Assembly: GCF_004348325.1 (NCBI RefSeq)
Contig: NZ_SMKF01000005.1
Coordinates: 1-64,000, forward strand
Origin: Micromonospora sp. KC213
Lineage (GTDB): Bacteria > Actinomycetota > Actinomycetes > Mycobacteriales > Micromonosporaceae
DNA length: 64,000 nt
Direction: 5' to 3'
Shown piece by piece: positions 1 to 8,297 of the stretch. Numbering within the stretch: the stretch's first letter is position 1; each line of letters starts with the position of its first letter. The translations under genes were made by a program, and so were the position numbers. A model generated the notes under the pieces. That model made no database searches. It saw nothing but the letters and a program-made list of their open reading frames with translations, and was not told where the DNA came from.

Positions 1-1031
1 CGTTCCCCCTGGCCGCCTGGCGCGCCGCCTGGCGCGAAGCCAGCTACCAACCCCCGCTGGAGAAAACCGCAACCCTGGGCCTGCCCGCCCTCCGAGAAGC
101 CATCGCCGCACACCTACGCCGCACCAGGGGCATCGCCGTAGACACCGACCAGGTCATCGTGGCCGCCGGCCTACGACAAGCCTGCTGGCTGCTGTTCGAA
201 GCCATCGGCCAGACACCCACAAACAACCGCCGCATCGCCATCGAACAACCCGCACCCGCCTACCCGGTACTCGCCGCACGACAGGCCGGCTGGACAGTCA
301 CCGCCCTACCAGAGAACACGATCCCAGAACCCACCGACACCGCCGACGTCGCGGTCGTATTCGCGGAGGGAAACCACCCACTCGGCACCGTACTACCACT
401 GCACCGACGTCACGCCCTCGTCGACTGGGCCACCCGCACCGGCGGATACCTCGTCGACATCAGCACCGAACAAGCCACCTCCGGTAACGGCCTGCCGCTA
501 CCCGCACTCCTCAGCCTCACCGGCGGCCAGCAGGTAGCCATGGCCGGCACGATCGGCGACAGCCTCGCTCCCCCCGGCCTGGCCTACCTCGTCGTACCAC
601 CCGAACTCGGCCCACGCATCACCAACCTGATCAACGAGGACGACACCCGGGTCGCCCGCACCACCCAAACCGCCTACACCCGACTACTACGCGACGGCGT
701 ACTCGCACACCGCGCCACCCGAATCAGCCGACTCTTCGCCGAACGACGCGCACAGATACGAGCCGCACTCGACCCACTGCCACCACCCGCCCGCGTCATC
801 ATCGGCCCCCGCGGCTCGACCGCGACGCTGCTGCTGCCGCCACACCTGGCCACCACCATGACGGCCCAACTCGCCACACTCGGCGTAGCCGTAACCCCAC
901 TGACCACCTATTACCGGATCAATCCCACCAACCCACCCGGCGGCATCGTGCTGGCCTTCGGCCACCTGGCCGACGAAGAACTCCACTGCGGAGTAACAGC
1001 CATCCGAGCCATCCTCGCCGGCCTAGGTTGA
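1..1031 (+). CDS. MocR/PdxR-like aminotransferase-domain regulator, 5' truncated by window edge, PLP residues lost
   Basis: The open frame enters from the left edge (codons in phase from base 3) and ends at TGA 1029-1031. What is visible is a fold-type I aminotransferase domain of the MocR/PdxR kind: GLPALREAIAAHLRR, VIVAAGLRQA, and AEGNHPLGTVLPL in place of the usual PSHQxPTG. The DNA-binding GntR part would lie outside the window. Two cofactor sites are replaced. The lysine motif (usual GTFSKxLAP) reads GTIGDSLAP, so Asp stands where Lys forms the Schiff base, and the usual DDYD reads DISTE. PLP binding is therefore doubtful. Codon use (many CTA, GTA and CAC codons) differs from neighbouring genes and hints at transfer. 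It converges on and overlaps the LAL gene by 9 bases. The family is clear; the function is not. Confidence 0.8.
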   Translation, partial: FPLAAWRAAWREASYQPPLEKTATLGLPALREAIAAHLRRTRGIAVDTDQVIVAAGLRQACWLLFEAIGQTPTNNRRIAIEQPAPAYPVLAARQAGWTVTALPENTIPEPTDTADVAVVFAEGNHPLGTVLPLHRRHALVDWATRTGGYLVDISTEQATSGNGLPLPALLSLTGGQQVAMAGTIGDSLAPPGLAYLVVPPELGPRITNLINEDDTRVARTTQTAYTRLLRDGVLAHRATRISRLFAERRAQIRAALDPLPPPARVIIGPRGSTATLLLPPHLATTMTAQLATLGVAVTPLTTYYRINPTNPPGGIVLAFGHLADEELHCGVTAIRAILAGLG

Positions 1032-3872
1032 CCGACCACCGTGCGCGGCGAGAGCCGTCACCAGCCCCACCCGACCGTTGATGCCCAACTTGCGGTACAC
1101 GTTGGTGAGGTGCAGTTCCACCGTCTTCGGCGTCACGAACAGCGATTCGGCAACCTGACGATTCGACAGGCCGGTGGCCGCCAACTCGGCTACCCGTCGC
1201 TCACTCGCGGTCAACACGGCCGAGACACCAACCCGGGTCTCCGGTCGGCGCCCCACCACGGCCAACATGGCGTCGACCCGGCGCAGCAACGGCGGGCAGT
1301 CACACTGCGATCCGACTTCCCGGGCCGTGTCGAGCAGCTCGCGCGCCCAGCCGCGCCGACCGTGCTGGTGCGCCGCCCCGGCCAGCTCGACCAGGGCCTT
1401 GGCATACTCCAGCCGGGCCAGCGAGCCGGCCAACACGTCAACCGCCTCGCAGAGCAGGTCCAGCCCGTCGTGCGGGCCGAGCACCACACCGGCGACGCGT
1501 AGCGCGCGGCCCCACGGCCGGGGCGCTCCCCACCGCCGAGCCAGTTCCACCTCGGCCATCGCCAGCCGCATCGCCTCCGCCGTACGCCCCATCTGATGCA
1601 GCGTGCGGGCCGCCTCGCTGCGCCAGGGCACGAACGCCGGGTTGTCCGCGCCGAAGGCGCGGAAGCGCCGCCCGGCGTCGAGCGCCGCCGCGAGCGCCCG
1701 CTCCCCGCCCACCGTCCGACGAAGCAGCCGGGCTCGCGTGTCGAGAAAGAAGTACATCGGCCCTACGGGCGGCGGCTCCTCCGGCAGCCCGGCCCACGCC
1801 AGCGCCGCCTGCGCACCAGCCAGGTCACCGCGTTCGGCCAGGATGTCGGCCAGGAACGGAGCCACGAACAGCCGGCCCAGCCGCACGCCGGAACTTTCGA
1901 CCGCCTCGACGGCTGCCCGCGCCTCCCGTTCGGCGTCGGCCAGGTTGCCCCGCCACAGTTCTTCGAGCGCGGCGAAGGCGTGGACCGGACCATAGGCCCG
2001 GACACTGCCCTGTCGGTAGACCTCCCGCCTGGCATGGGCGATGCTGGCGGCTGCCTGGTCGCTCTCGGCGGCCAGCAGGGTGAGCCAGCCACACACCAGC
2101 GGACTGTCGCCGGTGCCGTGGCGCACCAACAGTCCGTCGGCAAGCCCGCCGCCGGCCAGGGCGGCGGCTTCCGGGCGCGCCTCGAACGCCGCGCGCAGGG
2201 ACAGCACGCAGTCCAGCGCGCGCCCGCCGACTGTCGGCAGTGGTCCGCCAGCCACGGGCGGCGCGACCTCGTCCATCAGGTGCAGCTGGTTCGGCTCCAG
2301 AACGGTCACGTTGACCAGGTACGCGTCGAGGGCGCTGCCCAGCCCGGCCAACTCGGTGGGCTCACCGGCGTCGACGAGCGCGCGCCGTGCCGTTCGCCAG
2401 GCGCGCACCGCACCAGCGGTGTCGCCCTGGAACAGCCGTGCCTCGCCCAACCGCAGCCCGATCTGGGCCCGGGCACCCGGCGACGCCGCCAGATCGAGCG
2501 CCTCCTCGCCGTAGCGCGCGGCCGCGACCACGTCGGTCTGCATCGCCACGCCCGCGAGCTGGTCCAGCAGTTCGGCGCGGACGCGTTCGTCGGTGACCTC
2601 CGGCAGCGCCCGACGCAGGTACGTGTATGCGACTTCGGGCGATCCGCGGCCCAGCGCCGTCTCAGCGGCGTGCCTGAGTCGCGGGCCGGCCTCCGGTACC
2701 AGCCGGGGCGGCACACGCAGGAGGTGGGCGGCGATGAGCTCCGGCTCCGCCCCCACGGCGGCCAGATGCAGCGCCGCCGCCCGGTGCCCCTCGTGTCGCC
2801 GGTCGGGGCTGGCATGTTCGTAGGCCACCGTGCGCAACAGTTGGTGCGGGTAGGCCAGCCGGCCGTTGCCCGGTGCGTACACCAGTAGTTGGCTGCGCAG
2901 CAGCCGGTCGGCGGCGACCGCCGCCGTCTCCACGGTGACCCCGGCGACTGCGGCCACGGCCGGCAGGTCGGCCTCGTCGCCGAGCACGGCGACGGCATGC
3001 GCCACCGCCACCACATCGGACGGTAGTGCGTTCAGGTGGTCGGCGACCCGGGAGGCGGGGTGCGGCGGACGCACGTCACCCACCCGGCCGGCGCTGCCGG
3101 CCACCGGTGCGATGTCGTGCTCAAGGCAGCTTCGGGCCAGCTCGGTGAGCAGAAGCGGGCTGCCCCCGGTGCTCTGGTGACAGGCGGCGACGAAGTCGTC
3201 ATCAGGGCGGGTGCCGAAGATGGCACTTAGAACGGCCGCCGCGCCGGCCGGGCTCAGCGGCCCTGGCCGCACGAATGTGGTCACCGGCGACTGCAGAATC
3301 TCGGCAAGCGGGTCGGACACGGGCGCACCGGAGGTCAACGCCAGGATCAGGGTGAGCGGCAGCCCGTCCAGCCGGGGTCGCAGGTAGGCGAGCAGACGCA
3401 GCGTCGGCTGGTCGGCGTGCTGGACGTCATCGATGATGATCGCCAGCGGTGCCTCCGCACACACGCCGACCACGAGCCAGTAGAGGCCGTGCAACACGGC
3501 CAGATCTCCGACGGGGCCGGCCGCTCTGGCGCTGAACACGGACGCGGCCTTCGCCGCCGCGCCGGTGAAGAGAGCATCGCGCGCCGGGAGGACCGGATCG
3601 CTGGCGAACATCGGCTCGAACAGCCGCCGCACCACGCCATAGGCGAAGTCGTTCTCCAGCGGCCGGCCGCCAGCCAGTGCGGTGCGGTGCTCCAGCTGCC
3701 GCAGTCGGTCGTTGACATCGGCGAGCAACCGGGTCTTCCCGATGCCGGCTGGGCCCTCCACAACCATGATCCGGCCGCCGGTGGCCGCGTCGGCAGTGAC
3801 GGCGGCGGCCACGAGGTCGCGGACGTGATCCTCCCGCTCCTGAAGGGGCGGGAGGTTGGTAGCGGGGCGCAT
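1023..3872 (-). CDS. LAL-type LuxR family transcriptional regulator (AAA ATPase + C-terminal HTH)
   Basis: A large LuxR regulator of about 949 residues. The N-terminal AAA/NTPase part has Walker A VEGPAGIGKT (near residues 36-45) and Walker B AIIIDDVQHAD (near 140-150). The middle is a TPR-like helical region. The C-terminus holds a LuxR HTH (residues about 885-935, LTASERRVAELAATGLSN and VTPKTVELHLTNVYRKLG). The start at 3872 was chosen because MRPATNLPPLQERE begins the conserved part and GGGA lies just upstream; 42 more in-frame codons upstream look non-conserved. LAL proteins usually act as ATP-dependent activators of catabolic or secondary-metabolite genes, but no target cluster is adjacent, so the target is unknown. 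Confidence 0.88.
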   Translation of the reverse strand: MRPATNLPPLQEREDHVRDLVAAAVTADAATGGRIMVVEGPAGIGKTRLLADVNDRLRQLEHRTALAGGRPLENDFAYGVVRRLFEPMFASDPVLPARDALFTGAAAKAASVFSARAAGPVGDLAVLHGLYWLVVGVCAEAPLAIIIDDVQHADQPTLRLLAYLRPRLDGLPLTLILALTSGAPVSDPLAEILQSPVTTFVRPGPLSPAGAAAVLSAIFGTRPDDDFVAACHQSTGGSPLLLTELARSCLEHDIAPVAGSAGRVGDVRPPHPASRVADHLNALPSDVVAVAHAVAVLGDEADLPAVAAVAGVTVETAAVAADRLLRSQLLVYAPGNGRLAYPHQLLRTVAYEHASPDRRHEGHRAAALHLAAVGAEPELIAAHLLRVPPRLVPEAGPRLRHAAETALGRGSPEVAYTYLRRALPEVTDERVRAELLDQLAGVAMQTDVVAAARYGEEALDLAASPGARAQIGLRLGEARLFQGDTAGAVRAWRTARRALVDAGEPTELAGLGSALDAYLVNVTVLEPNQLHLMDEVAPPVAGGPLPTVGGRALDCVLSLRAAFEARPEAAALAGGGLADGLLVRHGTGDSPLVCGWLTLLAAESDQAAASIAHARREVYRQGSVRAYGPVHAFAALEELWRGNLADAEREARAAVEAVESSGVRLGRLFVAPFLADILAERGDLAGAQAALAWAGLPEEPPPVGPMYFFLDTRARLLRRTVGGERALAAALDAGRRFRAFGADNPAFVPWRSEAARTLHQMGRTAEAMRLAMAEVELARRWGAPRPWGRALRVAGVVLGPHDGLDLLCEAVDVLAGSLARLEYAKALVELAGAAHQHGRRGWARELLDTAREVGSQCDCPPLLRRVDAMLAVVGRRPETRVGVSAVLTASERRVAELAATGLSNRQVAESLFVTPKTVELHLTNVYRKLGINGRVGLVTALAAHGGRST

Positions 3873-4050
3873 CACATTCCCGGCTCGGCGGCGGGCAGAC
3901 CCGCGGCTGGCGATCAGCGTCGCACTCACAGGCGGAGTCGATGATAGCGCGCCTGACAACCGTGCGATCAACCGCCGCAGATTGGTCGATGGAAGCAACG
4001 TCCGACGACGTGCTGTCGTCGAGCTGCCTGTCGCACACCGGTGGTTGCCC

Positions 4051-4086
4051 GGCCGCCACTGCCTCTTCGGCCGCCATTGCCCCTTC
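4051..4086. repeat. Imperfect 18-bp tandem duplication
   Basis: Two adjacent 18-mers, 4051-4068 and 4069-4086, both beginning GGCCGCCA and ending CTTC, match at 16 of 18 positions. They lie in the 600-base gap between the LAL gene and the SpoIIE phosphatase gene, where I see no intact gene apart from the lipase remnant annotated separately. Likely slippage in non-coding DNA. Confidence 0.6.
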
Positions 4087-4242
4087 GGCGGACGGCGGCC
4101 CTGCTGAGGTCAGGCTGCGCCAGCTCCCGAGTTCGCCGTCCTGTCGTGCAACGCGGCGGTGACGGCGGACGCGGTCGGTAGTAGTGGGCGCTGGACTCCC
4201 CACTCACCCCGCCGAGCATCCCGACAGGGAGCATCCACCCTT

Positions 4243-4400
4243 CCTACCACCGGCCGGCAACGGAACAGCCCTCGCGCCTGCCCGGACCCGGTCGCCGATC
4301 AGGTCCCCGACCACGATGACCGGATTCGCGTCGGCGGTCGCCGGATCGTCGGGGGGCGGACGTTCCGGGTTGGTGTGGACCACGAGCTCATGATCAAAGT
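4243..4400 (-). pseudogene. Decayed fragment of a secreted lipase gene (second copy of the 9.8-10.6 kb lipase)
   Basis: Read on the minus strand, this stretch gives HTNPERPPP ... ANPVIVVGDLIG ... RVRAGARAV and PLPAG. The intact lipase near 10.4 kb reads HAAPER ... ANPVIVVGGLMG ... ARLRADGFRV and LPG. At DNA level, bases 4310-4338 match 10430-10458 at about 26 of 29 positions by eye. About ten residues corresponding to VSIAYEPIV are missing and the rest of the gene is absent, so this is a remnant rather than a gene. It occupies the middle of the 3873-4472 gap. Confidence 0.6.
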
Positions 4401-4472
4401 TCCGGCACCGCCCGGCGCTGGTACCGTCCGAATGGTGGGGAAGCGCCTGAGCCGGTGAGTGGAGGTGCCGAC

Positions 4473-7400
4473 GTGACGGACTCCCCCTCCGGACCCAGCC
4501 GGCCCGACGGCTCCCACTCGCGGGACGCCCGGGCCGCACCGCACCACGCCGCCGACCGGCGGTTCCGCACCCTGGTGGAGGCGTCCACCGCGGTGATCTG
4601 GACCGCCGACGCGGTCGGGCTGATCATCGAACCGCAGCCCTCCTGGGAGGCCTACACCGGCCAGTGCTGGACGCAGTACCGGGGCAGCGGCTGGGGGTCG
4701 GCGCTGCACCCCGACGACCGGCCCCGCATTGAGGTCGCCTGGCGGGAGGCACTGGCCAGCCAGGCGCCGTTGTTCGAGGCGGAGGGCCGGCTCTGGCACG
4801 CCCCGGACGGGGCGTACCGGCACTTCGCGGTCCGCGCGGCCAGCCTCCGTGACGCCGACGGCGCGATCACCGAGTGGATCGGCACCATCTACGACATCGA
4901 GGACCGGGTGGTGGCCGAGGCCGCGGCCCGGCGGACCATGGCGATCAGCGTGTCCCTGCTGGACACCGCGCCGGTCGGCTTCGGGATGGTCGACACCGAC
5001 CTGCGTTACGTGCAGGTCAACCCGGCGCTGGCCCGGATGCACCGGGTGCCGGTGGCCGGGCACCTCGGGCGCCGACCCCGCGATGTGATCCCGACGTACG
5101 GCGCGCGGATCGAGGAGCTGATGCGCCAGGCGCTGGCGCGGGGGCCGATCCTGGGCGTCGAGTTCACCACCCCGGCCAGCGGCCCGGACCAGGCCCGGCG
5201 GAACCTGGTGGCGAGCTACTTCCCGATCCGCATCGCCGACACCGACGAGCTGGTGGGGCTGGGCTTCGCCATCGTCGACGTCACCGAACGCACCCGGCTG
5301 CTGGAGGCGCTGAACGAGGAACGGACCCGCTACGAGCGGCTGGCCGCCACCGACGTGCTCGCCGTCTACGGCGGCGAGGAGGACCGGGTCACCGAGGCCA
5401 ACGAGGCGTTTCTGACCATGCTCGGCCACACCGCCGCCGACGTCGCCGCCGGTCGGCTGAACTGGCGCACGCTCACCCCTCCCGGCTGGGAGGAAGCTGA
5501 CGCCCGCGCCCTGGCGGAGCTGCGCGCCACCGGCCGGGCCCGCGCCTACGACAAGGAGTACCGGCACGCCGACGGGCACGCCGTGCCGGTGCAGATCGGT
5601 GTGGTCGCGCTGCGCGGGCAACCGCTGCGCTGGCTGGCGTACGCGCTGGACCTGAGCGCCGAGCGGGCCGCCCAGGCGGAGCTGCGGCTGTTCCAGGCCC
5701 TGGTGGAGCGCTCCGGCGACTTCATCGCGGTGGCCGCCCCGGACGGACGGGCGGTCTACGTCAACCCGGCCGGGCGGGAGTTCGTCGGCCTGACCGACGG
5801 GGTGTGCCTGGACGACCTGCGGCTGCTGGACTTCGCCGCGCCGCAGGTGCGGGAGGTGTGGCGCCGGGAGCTGATCCCGGCCGCGCTGCGGGAGGGGCAC
5901 CACCGGACGGAGAGCCGGCTGGTCCGGCTGGACACCGGCGAGCAGCTCGACGTGGACCACCAGACGTTCACCGTGACGGCCGGGGACGGCCGGGACACCG
6001 CCGCGTTCGTCGCCACGGTCGGCCGGGACATCAGCGACCGGCAGCGTGCGCTGCGGCAGGCCGAGGGGCTGGCCCGGCTCGCCGGGGCGCTCAGCTCCGC
6101 GCAGGAGGGTCGCGCGGTGGTCGAGGTGGTCACGTCCCTGGCCCCGGCGGTGGTCGGGGCGCAGCTGGTACGTCTGGCCGTCGCACCGCCCGGCGCGACG
6201 ACGCTGGAGGTGTCCGACGGGGCGGGGCCGCAGCGGCTGCCGGTGACCGCCGACGTGCCGCTGGCCCGGGCCGTGCGGGACAACGCCGAGGTGCCGCTGC
6301 CCGCCGGCGCGGGGACCTGCCTGCCGCTGCGCTACGGCGACGGTGGGGTGCTCGGCGCGCTGGAGGTGCGGTGGGAGCGGCCGGCCGTCGACCCGGCGCA
6401 GAACGGTCACGGTCACCGCGAGGACGAGGCGCGGCGCAGCCTGCTGTACGCCGTGGCCGGGCTGTGCAGCCAGGCGTTGCAGCGGGCCGAACTGAGCGGC
6501 TCGACGCAGGCGATGGCCGAGTTGGCGGCCCGGCTCAGCGTCACCCGCTCCACCGCCGAGGCGATCGAGGTGATCCTGACCGCCGCGCCTCGTGCGCTGT
6601 TCGCGGCGCTGCCGGAGCTGGCGATGCGGGACGAGGGACGCCGGGTGCGGCTGTGGTGCCAGGCGGTGCCGGGCACCACGGCGGTGACCTCCACCGAGCT
6701 GGCCGTCGACGATCCCCGACCGACCGTCGCGGCGTTGCGTACCGGCGAGCGGATCGTCCTGCGGGACCGGGCCGAGTTCGCGGCGCGGTTTCCGGGGCAG
6801 GCCGACCCGGTCGACGGGCACGGGATCGTCACCACGGTGGCGCTGCCGCTGCTGGACGCGCAGCGCCAGCCGATCGCCGCGCTGGCCTTCGGGTGGCGTC
6901 GGGAACACCCGCTGCGCGACGGTGACCTGGCGCTGCTCAACACCATCGCCGACCTGTGCGAGCAGACCCTGGAGCGGGTCCGGCTGGCCGCCGCCGAACA
7001 CAATCTGGTGACCCGGCTGGCGGGGCGGCTGCGCACCTCGGCCACCCGGATCCCGGCCAGCCTGGAGATCGCCACCCGCTACCAGCCGGCGATGAGTGGC
7101 CTGCACCTCGGCGGAGACTGGTACGACCTGATCGCGCTCGACGGCGACCGGCTCGCGGTGGTGGTCGGCGACGTGGTGGGCCACCAGGTGGAGGCCGCCG
7201 CCGACATGGCCCAGCTGCGGACCGTGGTGAACACCCTGATCCGCACCGGGGTGCCGCTGGCCGAGGTGTTCCCCCGGTTGACCGAACTGCTCGGGGTGGG
7301 GTTCCTCGGCACCTGCCTGGCGATGGTGGTGGACCCGGCGGCCGGCGAGGTGACGGTGGCCCGGGTCGGGCACCCGCATCCGGTGCTGGTGCCCGCCGGA

Positions 7401-7688
7401 GAGCCGCCCCGGTCGGTGGCCACCGCCTCCGCGCTGCCGCTGGGTCTGGTCCGCGAGCCGGTGCCGGTGACCACGGTGCCGTTCGGCCCGGGCGACCTGA
7501 TGGTGGCGTACACGGACGGGCTGGTGGAGCGACGCGACCAGCCGTACGACGCGGGGGTGACCGCGCTGCACGAGGTGATCGTGCCGGTACGTGACCAGCC
7601 GGTCGGGGCGATCGCCGACGCGATCCTGGGCAAGCTGTCCGCCTCCGACGACGACCAGGCACTGGTGGTGATCCGGCGCGTCGGTTGA
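4473..7688 (+). CDS. Multi-sensor PAS/GAF SpoIIE-type PP2C serine phosphatase
   Basis: About 1071 residues. Roughly four PAS segments come first (near residues 25-130, 145-275, 285-400 and 405-530; for example VIWTADAVGLIIEPQPSWEA and FIAVAAPDGRAVYVNPAG), then two GAF-like segments (about 560-680 and 690-860). A C-terminal SpoIIE/RsbU PP2C domain (about 865-1070) carries GGDWYD and GDVVGH, the metal-binding aspartates. Such enzymes dephosphorylate anti-anti-sigma factors in partner-switching stress circuits in the cytoplasm. The GTG at 4473 is preferred over GTG 4455 because a GGAGGTG site (4461-4467) lies 5 bases before it. No sigma, anti-sigma or anti-anti-sigma gene is adjacent, so its partners are elsewhere. 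Confidence 0.9.
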   Translation: MTDSPSGPSRPDGSHSRDARAAPHHAADRRFRTLVEASTAVIWTADAVGLIIEPQPSWEAYTGQCWTQYRGSGWGSALHPDDRPRIEVAWREALASQAPLFEAEGRLWHAPDGAYRHFAVRAASLRDADGAITEWIGTIYDIEDRVVAEAAARRTMAISVSLLDTAPVGFGMVDTDLRYVQVNPALARMHRVPVAGHLGRRPRDVIPTYGARIEELMRQALARGPILGVEFTTPASGPDQARRNLVASYFPIRIADTDELVGLGFAIVDVTERTRLLEALNEERTRYERLAATDVLAVYGGEEDRVTEANEAFLTMLGHTAADVAAGRLNWRTLTPPGWEEADARALAELRATGRARAYDKEYRHADGHAVPVQIGVVALRGQPLRWLAYALDLSAERAAQAELRLFQALVERSGDFIAVAAPDGRAVYVNPAGREFVGLTDGVCLDDLRLLDFAAPQVREVWRRELIPAALREGHHRTESRLVRLDTGEQLDVDHQTFTVTAGDGRDTAAFVATVGRDISDRQRALRQAEGLARLAGALSSAQEGRAVVEVVTSLAPAVVGAQLVRLAVAPPGATTLEVSDGAGPQRLPVTADVPLARAVRDNAEVPLPAGAGTCLPLRYGDGGVLGALEVRWERPAVDPAQNGHGHREDEARRSLLYAVAGLCSQALQRAELSGSTQAMAELAARLSVTRSTAEAIEVILTAAPRALFAALPELAMRDEGRRVRLWCQAVPGTTAVTSTELAVDDPRPTVAALRTGERIVLRDRAEFAARFPGQADPVDGHGIVTTVALPLLDAQRQPIAALAFGWRREHPLRDGDLALLNTIADLCEQTLERVRLAAAEHNLVTRLAGRLRTSATRIPASLEIATRYQPAMSGLHLGGDWYDLIALDGDRLAVVVGDVVGHQVEAAADMAQLRTVVNTLIRTGVPLAEVFPRLTELLGVGFLGTCLAMVVDPAAGEVTVARVGHPHPVLVPAGEPPRSVATASALPLGLVREPVPVTTVPFGPGDLMVAYTDGLVERRDQPYDAGVTALHEVIVPVRDQPVGAIADAILGKLSASDDDQALVVIRRVG

Positions 7689-7701
7689 CCGCGTGAGCGG
7701 A

Positions 7702-8139
7702 TCAGTCGAGGCAGAACTCGTTGCCCTCGGGGTCGGCCAGCACGATGTGACCGGTGCCGAGTGGCGGCGCCGGCTCGTGGCGGCGCAGCCGGGTGGCACC
7801 GTGGGAGACGAGCCGCTCGGCCTCCGCCTCCAGGGCCGCCATCCGCGCGTCACCCTGCAGTCCGGGTGCCGCCCGCACGTCAAGGTGTACGCGGTTCTTG
7901 ACCTGCTTGCCTTCCGGCACTCGCTGGAAGAACAGCCGTGGCCCGGAGCCGTCGGGGTCGACCACCGCCGCCGCGTCGTTGCGACGCTCGGGCGGTACGC
8001 CCATCGCCTCCAGCGCCTGCTCCCACGACTCGAATCCTCCGGGCGGGTCCGGCAACCGGTAGCCGAGGGCCTCGGCCCAGAACGCCGCCAACCCGGCCGG
8101 GTCGGCGCAGTCGAAGGTGACCTGGATCTCGCGGGCCAT
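7702..8139 (-). CDS. VOC (glyoxalase/bleomycin-resistance) family protein
   Basis: 145 residues with the actinobacterial VOC pattern: starts REIQVTFDCADPAGLAAFWA, has a central LFFQRVPEGK, and ends GHIVLADPEGNEFCLD, whose Glu is the usual metal ligand near the end of the fold. Members of this subgroup are small cytoplasmic metalloproteins of unproven substrate; no reaction can be assigned. Its ATG sits 1 base after the stop of a 31-codon ORF (8141-8236), suggesting translational coupling. It is divergent from the WYL regulator gene and may be its target. Confidence 0.85.
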   Translation of the reverse strand: MAREIQVTFDCADPAGLAAFWAEALGYRLPDPPGGFESWEQALEAMGVPPERRNDAAAVVDPDGSGPRLFFQRVPEGKQVKNRVHLDVRAAPGLQGDARMAALEAEAERLVSHGATRLRRHEPAPPLGTGHIVLADPEGNEFCLD

Positions 8140-8140
8140 G

Positions 8141-8236
8141 TCAGCTCATCCCCCGTCGAATCTGCTGGTTGTTGGGCTGGTTGAGGTCGCACCGGCCGAG
8201 CTGCTCGCGCGGTGGGTTCCCTTTCGGGTCGGTCAT
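8141..8236 (-). CDS. Possible 31-residue leader ORF upstream of the VOC gene
   Basis: ATG at 8236 with GGGAG about 9 bases upstream reads MTDPKGNPPREQLGRC ... RRGMS and stops at TGA 8143-8141, one base before the VOC ATG. The spacing suggests that ribosomes finishing this ORF reinitiate on the VOC gene. I recognise no family, and no motif decides whether the peptide itself matters. It could also be an untranslated leader. Confidence 0.35.
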   Translation of the reverse strand: MTDPKGNPPREQLGRCDLNQPNNQQIRRGMS

Positions 8237-8266
8237 GGCACCAGTCTCCCGACCATAGCGGACAGG

Positions 8267-8291
8267 ATCGTTCCGTGATCCGTGGAACGAT
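8267..8291. promoter_or_regulatory. Perfect inverted repeat, candidate operator of the WYL regulator
   Basis: ATCGTTCC (8267-8274) and GGAACGAT (8284-8291) form 8-bp arms around a 9-base spacer, ending 6 bases before the GTG of the WYL regulator. It lies in the divergent region with the VOC gene, the usual place for autoregulation of YafY/WYL proteins. The operator role is inferred from position and symmetry. Confidence 0.5.
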
Positions 8292-8297
8292 GAACGG

